Assembly (NCBI GenBank): GCA_018817515.1
Contig: JAHIUD010000040.1
Span: 1-61,122 of the forward strand
DNA length: 61,122 nucleotides
Direction of reading: 5' to 3'
DNA from: Pseudomonadota bacterium
Lineage (GTDB): Bacteria; Desulfobacterota; Desulfovibrionia; Desulfovibrionales; Desulfovibrionaceae
Made by a program: the position numbers and the translations under genes. Shown here piece after piece: positions 1 through 8,991 of this stretch. The notes beneath the pieces are model-generated. The model ran no database searches. It was not told the origin of the DNA and was given only the letters and a program-made list of their open reading frames with translations. Each line of letters opens with the position of its first letter. The first letter of the stretch is position 1.

Positions 1-573
1 AACCAGGACCCGGCGCGCCGCTGGGACAAGCAATCGGCTTCGGAAGTGCAGCATGAGATCGCCATGCTGGCCACCTCGGACCAGCCCATGAAGCGCCCGC
101 CCACGCAGTACCTGGTGGTCTGCTGGGAGAACATGAGCCTTTTGCACTGGATGGGCTTCTACGGCAGCTGGGACGTGGTGGCAGGAAAGGGTTCGCCTGC
201 CAAAACACAGGCGGTGAACGAGGCCTTCAACATCGACCAGGGACGCGGCGTCATGGTCTTCCGGGCAGGCAGCGCGCCCATCCCCATCAAGAGCGTGGAC
301 GTGCTGGCCGAGGGGCGCGCGCGGCGCGTGGCCTTCCCCGTGAACCCGGCCGCGCCGCATCTGCTCATCAACGACGTGGCCAAGCAGGTCCGGCTCATGG
401 ACGACACGGCATACAACAGCATGGCCGTACAATTGCTAATCGGCGACCCCGCCCGGGCTGAGGTTTCAAGCTACTTTAAACTCGTGCACGAGGGCTTCCC
501 CCTGGTGCGCATCTACGAGGTCCTGCCCCCGGCCCAGGAGCCGCAGGGACAGACGGAGGCCTTCACCCAATGA
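1..573 (+). CDS. STT3/PglB-type oligosaccharyltransferase, C-terminal part (partial)
   Basis: The reading frame is open from base 1, so the gene begins upstream and only about 190 C-terminal residues are present. STT3/PglB enzymes are membrane proteins that move a lipid-linked oligosaccharide onto Asn of proteins in the periplasm. No membrane segments are visible because they lie N-terminal of this part. The visible part resembles the periplasmic C-terminal domain of bacterial PglB: a 'MSLLHWM' stretch followed by beta-rich sequence and a terminal 'MDDTAYNSMAVQLLIGDP' segment like the 'MDKTMFNSAYVQ' region of Campylobacter PglB (comparison from memory). The stop overlaps the next start (ATGA at 570-573), so it is translationally coupled to the aminotransferase. 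The call rests on the tail only; another large GT-C protein is possible. Confidence 0.65.
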   Translation, partial: NQDPARRWDKQSASEVQHEIAMLATSDQPMKRPPTQYLVVCWENMSLLHWMGFYGSWDVVAGKGSPAKTQAVNEAFNIDQGRGVMVFRAGSAPIPIKSVDVLAEGRARRVAFPVNPAAPHLLINDVAKQVRLMDDTAYNSMAVQLLIGDPARAEVSSYFKLVHEGFPLVRIYEVLPPAQEPQGQTEAFTQ

Positions 574-1742
574 GCATCCCCTTCATCGATCTGAAGACCC
601 AGTATCGCCGCGTGGCGGCGGAAGTGGAGCGTGGCATCCAGTCCGTGCTCATGTCCGGAGCCTACATCAACGGTCCTGAGGTGGCCCGCCTGGAGGAGCG
701 CCTGGCCGGATACTGCGGCACGCGCTACGCTGTGGGCTGCGCCTCCGGTACGGACGCGCTGATGATGGCCCTCATGGCCCTGGGCGTGGGCCCCGGCGAT
801 GCGGTGTTTTGTCCGCCCTTCACCTTCATGGCCACGGCCGAGGTGGTGGCGCTGCTCGGCGCGACGCCGGTGTTCGTGGATGTGGACCCGGTGACCTACA
901 ACATCGATCCCGTGCGGCTGGACCTGGCCGTGCGCGCGGTGCGTGCTGGCGACCCCTCGCTGCACCCGTTGCCGCAGCACGCGGGCACGCTGACGCCCAA
1001 GGCCGTCATTCCGGTGGACCTGTTCGGCCTGCTGGCCGACTATGCGGCCCTCCTGCCCGTGGCCGCCGCGCACGGGCTCTTCGTCATCGAGGACGCGGCC
1101 CAGGCCTTCGGCGCCACCCAGGAGTTCTCCGGGGCCAAGCGCAGAGCCTGCTCCTACGGCCAGATCGGCTGCACCTCGTTCTTCCCGGCCAAGCCGCTGG
1201 GCTGCTACGGCGACGGAGGCATGTGCTTCACCGACGATCCCGACCTGCTGGAGCTTCTGCGGTCCGTGCGCGTGCACGGCCAGGGCGCGGACAAGTATCA
1301 GAACGTGCGCCTGGGCATCACCGGGCGGCTGGACACCATGCAGGCTGCGGTGCTCCTGGCCAAGGCCGAGATCTTTGACGACGAGGTGCGCCTGCGCCAG
1401 GACGTGGCCCGGCGCTACGCCGAGCTGCTCGGAGCGCTCCCCGGCCTGACCCTGCCCGTGGTGCCGCAGGGCAATGTCTCGGTCTACGCCCAGTACAGCA
1501 TTCAGGCCGAGAGCACGGCGCATCGCCAGGAATTGCTGGACCGCCTGACCAAGGCTTCGGTGCCTTCGAGCATCTACTACCCCGTGCCCCTGCACCTGCA
1601 GCCGGCCTTCGCCAATCTGGGCTACCAGCCAGGCTCCATGCCCGCAAGCGAGGCCGTGGCCGCGCGCATCTTCAGCATCCCCATGCACCCCTACCTCACG
1701 GCGGAGGCGCAGCAGGAGATCGCCAAGGCCTTGGCCGGGTAG
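570..1742 (+). CDS. DegT/DnrJ/EryC1 sugar aminotransferase, WbpE-like
   Basis: A 390-residue PLP-dependent aminotransferase of the DegT/DnrJ/EryC1/StrS family. It is very similar to Pseudomonas WbpE, which converts UDP-3-keto-GlcNAcA to the 3-amino sugar. Visible landmarks are N-terminal 'FIDLKTQYRRV', 'SGTDALMMAL' around residue 59, 'VIEDAAQAFGA' (the Asp that contacts PLP) and the Schiff-base Lys208 in 'FFPAKPLGCYGDGG'. Compared with WbpE there is an insertion of roughly 15 residues near residue 125. The start codon overlaps the preceding stop (ATGA). A WbpE activity would fit the WbpG/HisH/HisF set at 25.9-28.5 kb, which adds an amidino group to the same type of 3-amino sugar in P. aeruginosa. 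WbpA, WbpB and WbpD partners are not in the window, so the exact substrate is inferred. Confidence 0.85.
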   Translation: MSIPFIDLKTQYRRVAAEVERGIQSVLMSGAYINGPEVARLEERLAGYCGTRYAVGCASGTDALMMALMALGVGPGDAVFCPPFTFMATAEVVALLGATPVFVDVDPVTYNIDPVRLDLAVRAVRAGDPSLHPLPQHAGTLTPKAVIPVDLFGLLADYAALLPVAAAHGLFVIEDAAQAFGATQEFSGAKRRACSYGQIGCTSFFPAKPLGCYGDGGMCFTDDPDLLELLRSVRVHGQGADKYQNVRLGITGRLDTMQAAVLLAKAEIFDDEVRLRQDVARRYAELLGALPGLTLPVVPQGNVSVYAQYSIQAESTAHRQELLDRLTKASVPSSIYYPVPLHLQPAFANLGYQPGSMPASEAVAARIFSIPMHPYLTAEAQQEIAKALAG

Positions 1743-1764
1743 GGCGCACGGAGAGGGGGGGCGA

Positions 1765-2619
1765 ATGCAGATTGTCTGGCGCACGTTGCCGAAGCTGGCC
1801 CTGCCCGCTGCCATCGGCCTGGGCATCGCCTATCTGGCCACGAGCTTCGTGCCCCGGCCCGCGCCAAACCTGCGTCCGCCCGAGGAGCTGCGCGCCCAGG
1901 GCCAGGCCTACGGCGAGGAGTCGCCGGTGCGCATCATTCTGGAGCGCAATGTCCTGAAGCTCGAGAGCTCGCCGTTCTTCCCCCTGGGGCAGCCGCCCGC
2001 GCCCATCGTCGCGCCAGAAGAACCTCCTTCTGCGCGCCCGCCCGCGCCTGCCCAGGCAGCCTTTGCCCAGGCGGACACCAGCCTGACGCCAGAGGGGGCC
2101 ATGCCGGCCACCTCCGCGCAGGCCACGGCAGCGCCGCAGGTCAGCGCCACGGCGCCGCTTTCGGGCGGCTCCAGCGTGCAGGGCCTGGCCGTGCAGCCTG
2201 CCGCGCCTGGATCGACAGCCACGCCCGCTGCCCCGGCAGCGCCGTCACAGCCCGTCTCGTCCCCGTCCGCGCAGGCCCCTTCTGCGCCGGGTAAGTCCGC
2301 AGCGCTCCCGGCTCCCCCGGCCGCTGCCAAGGCCCCTCCCGTTGCGGCCAGCGCCGCAAAGTCCCAGCCAGCAGCCCCGGCTTCCCCGCGCCTGGGCCTG
2401 GAGGGCTTCCGGCTGGTGGGCGTCATCGCTGGCGGCGAGAGGCCCCTGGCCATGCTCCAGGTGGACGGCGCGTCCGTGTCCTTGCACATCGGCGAGGCCG
2501 CGCGCGGCTGGACGCTTGTCTCCGTAGAGCCGGGGCAGGTGCTGTTGCAGAACGGCGCGGAGCAGCGCCGGGTGATGCTCGGCGCCGCAGGACCGGCACA
2601 GCGCGCCAAGGCGCCCTAA
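1765..2619 (+). CDS. GspC-like inner-membrane protein (type II secretion C homology-region domain)
   Basis: A 284-residue protein with one N-terminal membrane helix (residues about 7-29), a long Ala/Pro-rich linker (about 70-205) and a C-terminal small beta domain (about 212-275). The last contains 'GFRLVGVIAGG', 'AMLQVDG' and 'VLLQNGAEQRRVML', the pattern of the GspC/PulC homology region that contacts the secretin GspD. In type II secretion GspC links inner and outer membrane parts. Here no other gsp gene is nearby, so it may serve a scattered secretion system or be an adapted periplasmic scaffold. A strong purine-rich site (GGAGAGGGGG) precedes ATG 1765. It is unusual to find this gene inside a glycan locus. 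Confidence 0.6.
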   Translation: MQIVWRTLPKLALPAAIGLGIAYLATSFVPRPAPNLRPPEELRAQGQAYGEESPVRIILERNVLKLESSPFFPLGQPPAPIVAPEEPPSARPPAPAQAAFAQADTSLTPEGAMPATSAQATAAPQVSATAPLSGGSSVQGLAVQPAAPGSTATPAAPAAPSQPVSSPSAQAPSAPGKSAALPAPPAAAKAPPVAASAAKSQPAAPASPRLGLEGFRLVGVIAGGERPLAMLQVDGASVSLHIGEAARGWTLVSVEPGQVLLQNGAEQRRVMLGAAGPAQRAKAP

Positions 2620-2700
2620 TCCAAACGCGCCGGGCGTCCGATGAGGAACACGAGCCAGAGTCACGCACAGCCCGGCCAGCCGCAGCCAAGGAGATCGCCA

Positions 2701-4671
2701 GTGTCCCGTCCCGAAGCCTCACGCCCCAAGGTCTCCCTCGTGATCCCGGTGTACAACCAGGCCCAGTACCTGCCCATCTGCCTGGACTCCATCTGGTTCC
2801 AGGACTACCCCGACCTTGAGGTCATCCTGGTCAACGACGGCTCCACCGACCAGACCGACCAGGCCATCGCCGAATACGAGCGTGCGCTGGCCGAGGACAA
2901 GTGCTCCTACGCCTCGTATTTCAACACCGCGACCAATGTCATCGAGCGCGTGGAACACCCGCGCTTTCCGCAAACGGGCCGCACCCTGCGGGTGATCCGG
3001 CATGAGAAGAACCGGGGCTTGGCTCCGGCGCTGAACACCGGCTTCGCGGCGGCCACGGGCGAGTTCTGCACCTACGTGCCCGCCGACGACGTGCTCCTGC
3101 CGTCCATGATCACCGAGATGGTGGACGCGCTCGAGGCCGGGGCGGACTTCGTCTACGCCGACATGGCCATCGTGGACGACGCGGGCCGGGTGGTGCGGCG
3201 CTTCGCCCTGCCGGACTATTCCTTTGGGCGCTGTTTCGGCGACTGGTATCTCTGCGGCGTGGCCAAGCTCTACCGCACAGAGCTGCACGCCCGCTTCGGC
3301 AACTACGACGAGAACCTCTTGGCCCACGACCACGAGCTGTTCCAACGCTTCGCCGAGGGCGGCGCAAAGTTCGCGCACATCCCCCGCGTGCTCATGAACG
3401 TGCGCGACCACGCCCGGCGTGAGGTGGACATCCACGCCCCCACCAGCTGGAACCGCCTGCTGGAGGAGTCCAAGGTGCTGGTGCACCGGGCGCGGGAGCA
3501 CATGGCCGGGGCCGGGGAGCAGCCAGCCCAGGCCGCGAGCCCGGCGCCGCCGCGAGCCGCACAGACCCGAACAGTGGAGGCGACCACGGGCAAGGTCGCG
3601 CTCATCACCGGCATCACCGGGCAGGACGGGGCCTATCTGGCGGAATTGCTTTTGTGCAAGGGCTACACCGTGCACGGTATCAAGCGGCGCAGCTCCCTGT
3701 TCAACACCGCCCGCATCGACCACCTGTACAAGGACCCGCACGAGTCCGGCCGCCGGTTCATCCTGCACCACGGCGACATGACCGACTCCATGAGCCTGTT
3801 GCGCATCATCCAGCGCGTCCAGCCCGACGAGGTGTACAATCTGGCGGCCCAGAGCCATGTGGCCGTATCCTTCGAGGAGCCGGAATACACGGCGAATTCC
3901 GACGCCCTGGGCGCCTTGCGCATGCTGGAGGCCATCCGCATCCTGGGCATGGAGGGCAAGGCCCGCTTCTACCAGGCCTCCACCAGCGAGCTCTACGGCC
4001 TGGTGCGCGAGACCCCGCAGAACGAGACCACGCCGTTCTATCCGCGCAGCCCCTATGCCGCCGCCAAGCTCTACGCCTACTGGATCACGGTGAACTACCG
4101 CGAGGCCTACGGCATCCACGCCAGCAACGGCATCCTGTTCAACCACGAGTCCCCGGTGCGCGGTGAGACCTTTGTCACCCGCAAGATCACCCGCGCCCTG
4201 GCGCGCATCAAGCTCGGCATGCAGGACTGCCTGTATCTGGGCAATCTTTCGGCCAAGCGCGACTGGGGCCACGCCAAGGACTATGTGGAGGCCATGTGGC
4301 TCATGCTCCAGCAGGACACGCCCGAGGACTACGTCATCGCCTCGGGTCAGCAGAAGAGCGTGCGTGATTTCATCAACGCGGCGGCCCGGGAATTGGGGCT
4401 GGAGTTGTTCTGGAGCGGTGAGGGGCTTGAAGAGAAGGCCCACGACGTCGCCGGGGTCTGCCGTGTGGCTGTGGACCCCCGTTATTTCCGCCCGACGGAG
4501 GTTGAGACGCTGCTGGGCGATGGCGCCAAGGCGCGCGAGCGCCTGGGCTGGACCGCGCGCACGAGCTTTGAGGAACTGGTGGCCGAGATGGCCAGCCAGG
4601 ACCTGAACGAGGCCCGCCGCGACGCGTTGGTGACGAAGCACGGCTACGCCGTCTGCCAGAACAATGAGTAG
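2701..4671 (+). CDS. Fusion of GT2 glycosyltransferase and GDP-mannose 4,6-dehydratase
   Basis: A two-domain protein of 656 residues. The N-terminal part is a GT-A family 2 glycosyltransferase ('SLVIPVYNQ', 'VNDGSTD' at 44-50, 'ADD' near 128). After a Pro/Ala-rich linker, residues from about 298 form a complete GDP-mannose 4,6-dehydratase: NADP-binding 'GITGQDG' at 304-310, 'RRSSLFNT', '[15 protein letters not shown]', 'STSELYG', and catalytic Tyr452/Lys456 in YxxxK. Gmd makes GDP-4-keto-6-deoxy-mannose, the precursor of fucose, rhamnose and perosamine; a perosamine-synthase-like gene lies at 49.5 kb. I chose GTG 2701 because AAGGAG sits 7 bases upstream; an in-frame ATG at 2641 has no clear ribosome site. 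Fusion of precursor synthesis and transfer in one chain is unusual. Confidence 0.85.
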   Translation: MSRPEASRPKVSLVIPVYNQAQYLPICLDSIWFQDYPDLEVILVNDGSTDQTDQAIAEYERALAEDKCSYASYFNTATNVIERVEHPRFPQTGRTLRVIRHEKNRGLAPALNTGFAAATGEFCTYVPADDVLLPSMITEMVDALEAGADFVYADMAIVDDAGRVVRRFALPDYSFGRCFGDWYLCGVAKLYRTELHARFGNYDENLLAHDHELFQRFAEGGAKFAHIPRVLMNVRDHARREVDIHAPTSWNRLLEESKVLVHRAREHMAGAGEQPAQAASPAPPRAAQTRTVEATTGKVALITGITGQDGAYLAELLLCKGYTVHGIKRRSSLFNTARIDHLYKDPHESGRRFILHHGDMTDSMSLLRIIQRVQPDEVYNLAAQSHVAVSFEEPEYTANSDALGALRMLEAIRILGMEGKARFYQASTSELYGLVRETPQNETTPFYPRSPYAAAKLYAYWITVNYREAYGIHASNGILFNHESPVRGETFVTRKITRALARIKLGMQDCLYLGNLSAKRDWGHAKDYVEAMWLMLQQDTPEDYVIASGQQKSVRDFINAAARELGLELFWSGEGLEEKAHDVAGVCRVAVDPRYFRPTEVETLLGDGAKARERLGWTARTSFEELVAEMASQDLNEARRDALVTKHGYAVCQNNE

Positions 4672-4945
4672 GGTTCGGGGATGCGCAAGGCGCCAGGGTC
4701 GGCATGGTGAGCCCACGCCGCCGCCCGGGAGCCATCGCGCACGTTTCTCTGCCCCGCCCGCTTTCTTAGGCGAGAATGGGTGTAGGCTCTGGGCCTGTGG
4801 GCCCGACGCAAGGCCTGCGGCGGCTGGGGGAGGAAGCTCTCCACCCGGCAGCGGTCATCCGGTCGGGCTCACCCATGGCAAGCCCGAGAAGGGCAGGGCG
4901 GGCGGACAGCAGTGCAAACGGTTTCCCCCATAGCTGGAGAGAAAG
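4672..4945. other. Non-coding spacer, 274 bp
   Basis: GC-rich spacer between the GT2-Gmd fusion and the cytidylyltransferase gene. A short inverted repeat (GGGCC, 4-base loop, GGCCC) lies near 4792-4805 but has no T tract. The 3' end carries GGAGAG just before ATG 4946. No coding frame with convincing composition was seen. Confidence 0.5.
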
Positions 4946-5644
4946 ATGACCAACGGTCGGCAAGTCCAGGAGAGGCGAAACGTGATCGCCTTTATCCCCG
5001 CTCGTGGCGGCTCCAAAGGCATAGCCGGAAAAAATCTTGCCGACTTGTGCGGAAAGCCGCTCGTCGCCCACTCCATCCTGGCGGCGTTGCAGTGTCCTCT
5101 CATCACCCGGGTCGTTGTCACCACCGACAGTGAGGAGATCGCGGAGGTTTCGCGGCGCTGGGGGGCCGAAACCCCGTTCCTGCGCCCCGCAGAATTGGCG
5201 CACGATACCGCCAGCATTGGGGACGCCATCGCCCACTCGCTGGAAACGTTGAGGCTTCAGGAAGGCTATGTCCCAGAGGCCTGTATCACCCTGTATCCCA
5301 CACATCCCTTTCGTACGCGCAAGCTGATGCATGAGCTGACGTCCATGCTCTTGGCCGGGTATCGGCACGTGCGCACCGTGCGGAGGATCATCGCCGATGA
5401 TTTTAGCCATTTCGTCGCGGGGCCGGGCAAAGGTGTGCGGCCCATGGCGAACCGGGGAGACCTGCCCGGCGGGGTATTCTTGAGAAATTACGGGATCTTC
5501 GTCGGGGACAGGTGTCTGGACCCCTGCATGAAGGAGCACTATCTGCACCAGCTTCAGACAGAGGCTGAGTTGCTCGATATTGACGAGCCGCAGCATCTCA
5601 TCCGGGCGAATGAACTCATGGTCAACTGGGACCCCAAAGAATGA
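4946..5644 (+). CDS. Acylneuraminate (nonulosonate) cytidylyltransferase, NeuA/LegF/PseF-like
   Basis: A 232-residue CMP-sugar synthetase that would activate a sialic-acid-like nonulosonic acid with CTP. The diagnostic nucleotide-binding loop 'FIPARGGSKGIAGKNL' is at residues 16-31, followed by 'VVVTTDSEEIAEV' and 'LYPTHPFR' (usually LQPTSPLR). Length is normal for the family (about 230). ATG 4946 has GGAGAG upstream; a GTG at 4982 preceded by AGGAGAGG is an alternative start that would remove 12 residues. The stop overlaps the next start (ATGA at 5641), so the pair is translationally coupled. Which nonulosonate it activates cannot be read from the sequence. No PseB/PseC/PseG or Leg precursor genes are in the window, only a short NeuB-like gene at 21.8 kb. 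Confidence 0.85.
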   Translation: MTNGRQVQERRNVIAFIPARGGSKGIAGKNLADLCGKPLVAHSILAALQCPLITRVVVTTDSEEIAEVSRRWGAETPFLRPAELAHDTASIGDAIAHSLETLRLQEGYVPEACITLYPTHPFRTRKLMHELTSMLLAGYRHVRTVRRIIADDFSHFVAGPGKGVRPMANRGDLPGGVFLRNYGIFVGDRCLDPCMKEHYLHQLQTEAELLDIDEPQHLIRANELMVNWDPKE

Positions 5645-7398
5645 AGCGCATCCGGGATCTCAATATCCGTGCGACTGCGGACGAGCGCTTTTGGGGAACA
5701 GGCTGCAAAGACTCTGTCTTTGTCTGGGAGTTTTCCAAACACCGCCTGCCGCTGAGCGCATTTGCCGAGCAAAAGACGCTGGGAGACCCATATCAGGCTG
5801 GAGGCGCGGTCAAGCAGGCCCACGACGCCTGCCGAGGCTACTATTATAAGTATGTGAAGCTCCTTGCGAAGAAGTTGAACGAAATCCATGGAGTTGATTA
5901 TCCGGACATGTTCTGGAGGATCGCCTTCGGGTCATGGCTCTACAGGCATATCGCCGTGGCCTATGACAAGTACCTCACCTTGCAAGTTTTAGACGTTGAC
6001 AGGACCAGCATCATACTCCTGTCGACGTCATCGTTCTTCATTCCCAACGATCATTTTGAGTACATGTATTGTTTTGGTGGCGACCACGGAACAATGCAGC
6101 TGACAAGTCAATACTACAGCGTCTTTGCGCGCGAAGAGTTCCATTGCGTCGAATGTGCGTATCACCTTGAAGCCGAGCGCAAGAAATGGACGAATCATCA
6201 TAACCATGTGCTCATTCATGGCTTAAACGGCACAGATGGCTGCGCCACGCCAGGAACACCGCGTGGTCATGGGAAGTATGGCGTTGCACTATGCAGTGCA
6301 TACTATCCAGAGTGGATTATTGCAGAGCTTTGTCGACAGTCGAACAACAGAATATATAATTTGTCACTACCGCCTGTTGTTGTGCAGGCTGTGGAGGACC
6401 ACAGTGAAAGCAGGCTCTCCCTTGCAAGGGGGGGAGCAGAGGACAGGTTTGAGGAATACCTGAACGTCACACTGTCTTGTTGCATGCCAAAAATCTTTGT
6501 CGAGTATTTTAATGGGTACCGCACGGAGTATGAAAGGGCGTTGTCCGTTGAATCAGACAAGGCAATCGTTACGGAATGCTGGGATTCATTTTCTCCCGTC
6601 ACTCTTTACTGCGCATTGGCTAAGCAGATGAATGGCACGCGGCTGATTCTCCAGGAGCATGGTGCATCTCTACACATGTTGGACTACAATGTGCAGTGGA
6701 TTGAAGAAGAGGTCTCTGATGCTTTCATAACAACTGGTTACGATACGAGGTCTGGTAATGGTGTAAAGGGTGGGTTCATTACTCGTGAACAACATGAGTA
6801 CACCTTTGCTGCCGAGAAGACGAATGTTCTGCATGTGGCGACGACGCGATTCCCTTACTTCATGGCCTGGTCCTCGGGCATGGCCGGAGTCGGGTTTCTC
6901 AATTATATCCGGGATGTTGACGATATGATTACCATGATCCCCCCCAGGCTGAAGGATTGCTATGTGCTCAGGCCGCGGAGGGAGGGGCTGCTGGTGGACA
7001 CGGAGCGCTTGTGGGAGACACGCAAGCGGAACGTCCGTGTTGAGGTGAAAGACGATTTTCTGCAGCAGCTCTTGCAGGCGAAGATCGTCATCATCGACCA
7101 CATCTCCACAGGATTTGCCGAAATCCTCGTGAACAAGATTCCTTTCCTCCTTTTGTTCACGGAAGGATTTTTCAAGCTTTCGGAAGAGTATTTGCCTGTA
7201 TTCGAAGGGCTTGCTGCCTGCGGGGTAATGCACACCTCTCCGGAGACCCTCGCAGGTCATTTGGACAAGGTGTACGATGATGTCGAAGGGTGGTGGAGCA
7301 GTCCACATGTCCAAAAAGCCGTCGGCCGGCTCATTGGCGCATCACTGGGCCCTGCGACGGCGACGATGGACTATTTGATCTCTCTGTCGCGCAAGTAG
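5641..7398 (+). CDS. LIC12162-family putative surface-glycan transferase
   Basis: A 585-residue soluble protein resembling the LIC12162 family of putative transferases found in O-antigen loci of Leptospira and other bacteria (TIGR04331 type). Landmarks are the N-terminal 'MFWRIAFGSWLYRHI' segment, central 'LILQEHGAS' and C-terminal 'IVIIDHISTGFAEILVNKIPFLLL', typical of a GT-B-like C-terminal half that reads as a nucleotide-sugar site. Coupling by ATGA to the CMP-sugar synthetase suggests that it uses the CMP-nonulosonate made by that enzyme; this is inference. The second half is less GC-rich than its neighbours. Activity in this family is, to my knowledge, not well characterised. Confidence 0.6.
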   Translation: MKRIRDLNIRATADERFWGTGCKDSVFVWEFSKHRLPLSAFAEQKTLGDPYQAGGAVKQAHDACRGYYYKYVKLLAKKLNEIHGVDYPDMFWRIAFGSWLYRHIAVAYDKYLTLQVLDVDRTSIILLSTSSFFIPNDHFEYMYCFGGDHGTMQLTSQYYSVFAREEFHCVECAYHLEAERKKWTNHHNHVLIHGLNGTDGCATPGTPRGHGKYGVALCSAYYPEWIIAELCRQSNNRIYNLSLPPVVVQAVEDHSESRLSLARGGAEDRFEEYLNVTLSCCMPKIFVEYFNGYRTEYERALSVESDKAIVTECWDSFSPVTLYCALAKQMNGTRLILQEHGASLHMLDYNVQWIEEEVSDAFITTGYDTRSGNGVKGGFITREQHEYTFAAEKTNVLHVATTRFPYFMAWSSGMAGVGFLNYIRDVDDMITMIPPRLKDCYVLRPRREGLLVDTERLWETRKRNVRVEVKDDFLQQLLQAKIVIIDHISTGFAEILVNKIPFLLLFTEGFFKLSEEYLPVFEGLAACGVMHTSPETLAGHLDKVYDDVEGWWSSPHVQKAVGRLIGASLGPATATMDYLISLSRK

Positions 7399-7749
7399 AA
7401 GCACTCGGCGCGGTTCTTTGCGCCGTGTCCAGCTCCCTCAGTTATGCCTTATGAATTTCGCGTCGCGTGCCTTTGGGGCTGCAGCTCTCTATGATTGTTG
7501 GACACCTCTTCTCCGCGCTCCCGAATTCCTCCATGCGTCAACCTGAGCCTGTGTGATGTTGTCTGATGCAAGGCCCTAGCGATTAAGCCTGCCTTCCAGC
7601 CCTCGCCGGTCAGGTCGTGTGCGCAACCCGTCCCGTCTTGCTTGAACGCCCCACGAGGAAACACAATGCTCCCCTCGTTGCGATCACAACGCCGGGTTTA
7701 GGGGGGCAGGTCACTGGTAGGTGTTAGTAGGTCTTGGAGTGAGAGAACA
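7399..7749. other. Non-coding region upstream of the IS element
   Basis: About 350 bases without a convincing gene. Just after the stop at 7398 there is a perfect 6-bp inverted repeat (CGGCGC 7406-7411, GCGCCG 7420-7425, 8-base loop) that could be a weak terminator, though no T tract follows. The rest shows no recognisable element. Together with the region after the IS it formed one spacer of about 700 bases before insertion. Confidence 0.4.
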
Positions 7750-7753
7750 AAGT
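7750..7753. repeat. Left target-site duplication of the IS3 element (AAGT)
   Basis: AAGT immediately outside the left terminal repeat; the same four bases follow the right terminal repeat at 8992-8995. Confidence 0.8.
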
Positions 7754-7825
7754 TGTAAAGTCCCCGTATACTAGGTCCATTGCCAAGTAGAGACTTCTTG
7801 TCCAAACAGGCAGCAGGAGTTTCGT

Positions 7826-8091
7826 ATGCGCAAAACCAGGTTCACCGAGTTTCAAATCGTTAAGATTCTGAAGTCCGCCGAGGGCGGTCGGGCCGTCACG
7901 GACATCTGCCGCGAGCACGGGCTGAGCAGCGCCACCTACTACAAGTGGAAGTCCAAGTATGGCGGCATGGAGGCCTCGGATATCCAGCGGATGAAGGAGC
8001 TTGAGGCTGAGAACGCCAAGCTCAAGCAGTGTTTGCCGAGCTGAGCCTCGAGAACATGGTGCTCAAGGATGTCATCGAAAAAAAACTCTGA
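7826..8091 (+). pseudogene. IS3-family OrfA (frameshifted)
   Basis: The small helix-turn-helix subunit of an IS3-type transposase: 'TRFTEFQIVKILKSAEGG...ICREHGLSSATYYKWKSKYGG' followed by a leucine-zipper-like 'LEAENAKLKQ'. The frame stops early at 8044. Dropping to the frame beginning at 8032 restores the usual tail 'FAELSLENMVLKDVIEKKL' and a stop at 8089-8091, so one base was lost at about 8030 (normal LKQ-M-F). A run of eight A at 8078-8085 near the end matches the slippery site used by IS3 elements for -1 frameshifting into OrfB. Confidence 0.85.
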
Positions 8092-8980
8092 GGCCAGCTC
8101 AACGGAAGGCGCTTGTCCTGCACGCCGCCAGCGTGCACGCCATGAGCCTCCGCAAGGCCTGTGCGGTGTTTGGCGTGAGCCGGAGCTACTACGCCTATCG
8201 CCCAACCCCTCGCGATGGCAGCGGGGTCGTGGCCGCACTGATTGAGCTGGCAGAGCGAAAGCCCACCTGGGGCTTCAGCAAGCTGTTCCGTGTGCTCCGG
8301 CGGCACGGGCACCCTTGGAACCAAAACGGGTCTGGAGGGTCTACTGCCTGTTGAAGATGAACCTGAAGCGCAAGGGCAAGAAACGCTTGCCCCGCACCAC
8401 GCGGAAGGTCCTGGCCCAGCCTCTGGCCCCGAACTTCTGCTGGTCGATAGATTTCATGCGGGACACGCTCTACAGCGGTCGGACGTTCAGGACGTTCAAC
8501 GCTGTGGATGACTATAACCGTGAAGTCCTGGCCGTGGAGGTGGACACCAGTCTGCCCGCAGGCCGGGTGGTCCGGGTGCTCGACCGCATTACCGAGGAGC
8601 GTGGACACTATCCGGAGAATCTGAGGATGGATAACGGGCCGGAGTTCATCGGTTCGACCATGGCCGCCTGGTCGGAGACGCATGGCGTCATCTTGGAGTT
8701 CATCCAGCCGGGGAAGCCGACGCAGAACTCATACGTCGAGCGCTTCAACCGGACCTACAGAACTGAGGTGCTGGACCTTTATGTGTTCAACAGCTTGACC
8801 GAGGTCCGAGATATGACAGAGGAATTCATCCGCGAGTACAATGAAGAACGGCCCCATGAGTCCCTCGGGGACATGCCGCCAGTGGAATTCGCCGCCCGGA
8901 GGGCAGGGGGTATCCCCTGCCCTCCGGCTACCCCAAAACCGTCAACCCAGAGTATCTACTCCCAGATGGCCCTAAAACAG
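8079..8980 (+). pseudogene. IS3-family OrfB DDE transposase (frameshifted)
   Basis: The catalytic subunit enters from the A8 slippery run as 'KTLRPAQRKALVLHAASVHAMSLRKACAVFGVSRSYY'. It reads in one frame to 'LRRHGHPWN' near 8322 and continues in another frame as 'KRVWRVYCLLKMNLKRKGKK', so one base is missing at about 8323. The DDE triad is present after the break: Asp in 'WSIDFMRD', Asp in 'LRMDNGPEFIG', Glu in 'YVERFNRTYR'. No stop occurs in this frame before the right terminal repeat; it runs through the IS end to 9241. The end given here is therefore approximate. Confidence 0.85.
8896..8927 (+). repeat. Perfect 14-bp stem-loop at the 3' end of the IS transposase
   Basis: CCGGAGGGCAGGGG at 8896-8909 pairs perfectly with 8914-8927 around a 4-base loop (GTAT). 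It lies in the last coding part of OrfB, 53 bases before the right terminal repeat. It may act as a terminator or block outward read-through; no T tract follows. Confidence 0.75.
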
Positions 8981-8991
8981 GGGACTTTACA

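Larger units (their letters stand above)
7754..8991 (+). mobile_element. IS3-family insertion sequence (decayed), 1238 bp
   Basis: Bounded by 12-bp perfect terminal inverted repeats, TGTAAAGTCCCC at 7754-7765 and GGGGACTTTACA at 8980-8991. They are flanked by a 4-bp direct repeat AAGT (7750-7753 and 8992-8995), the expected target-site duplication. Inside are OrfA and OrfB of an IS3-type transposase. Length, TG...CA ends, two overlapping frames and the 4-bp duplication fit the IS407-like subgroup. Both frames carry single-base losses, so the copy should not make transposase. The intact ends and duplication indicate a fairly recent insertion. The element sits between the LIC12162 gene and the 931-residue gene and disrupts neither. 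Confidence 0.9.

Noticed and set aside
2719..4716. Open frame of 665 codons on the minus strand
   Set aside because: Antisense to the GT2-Gmd fusion, whose motifs are complete; His/Val/Gly-rich translation typical of a shadow frame.
7449..7664. Small ORF on the minus strand in the spacer before the IS
   Set aside because: No ribosome site, family or coupling; expected by chance.
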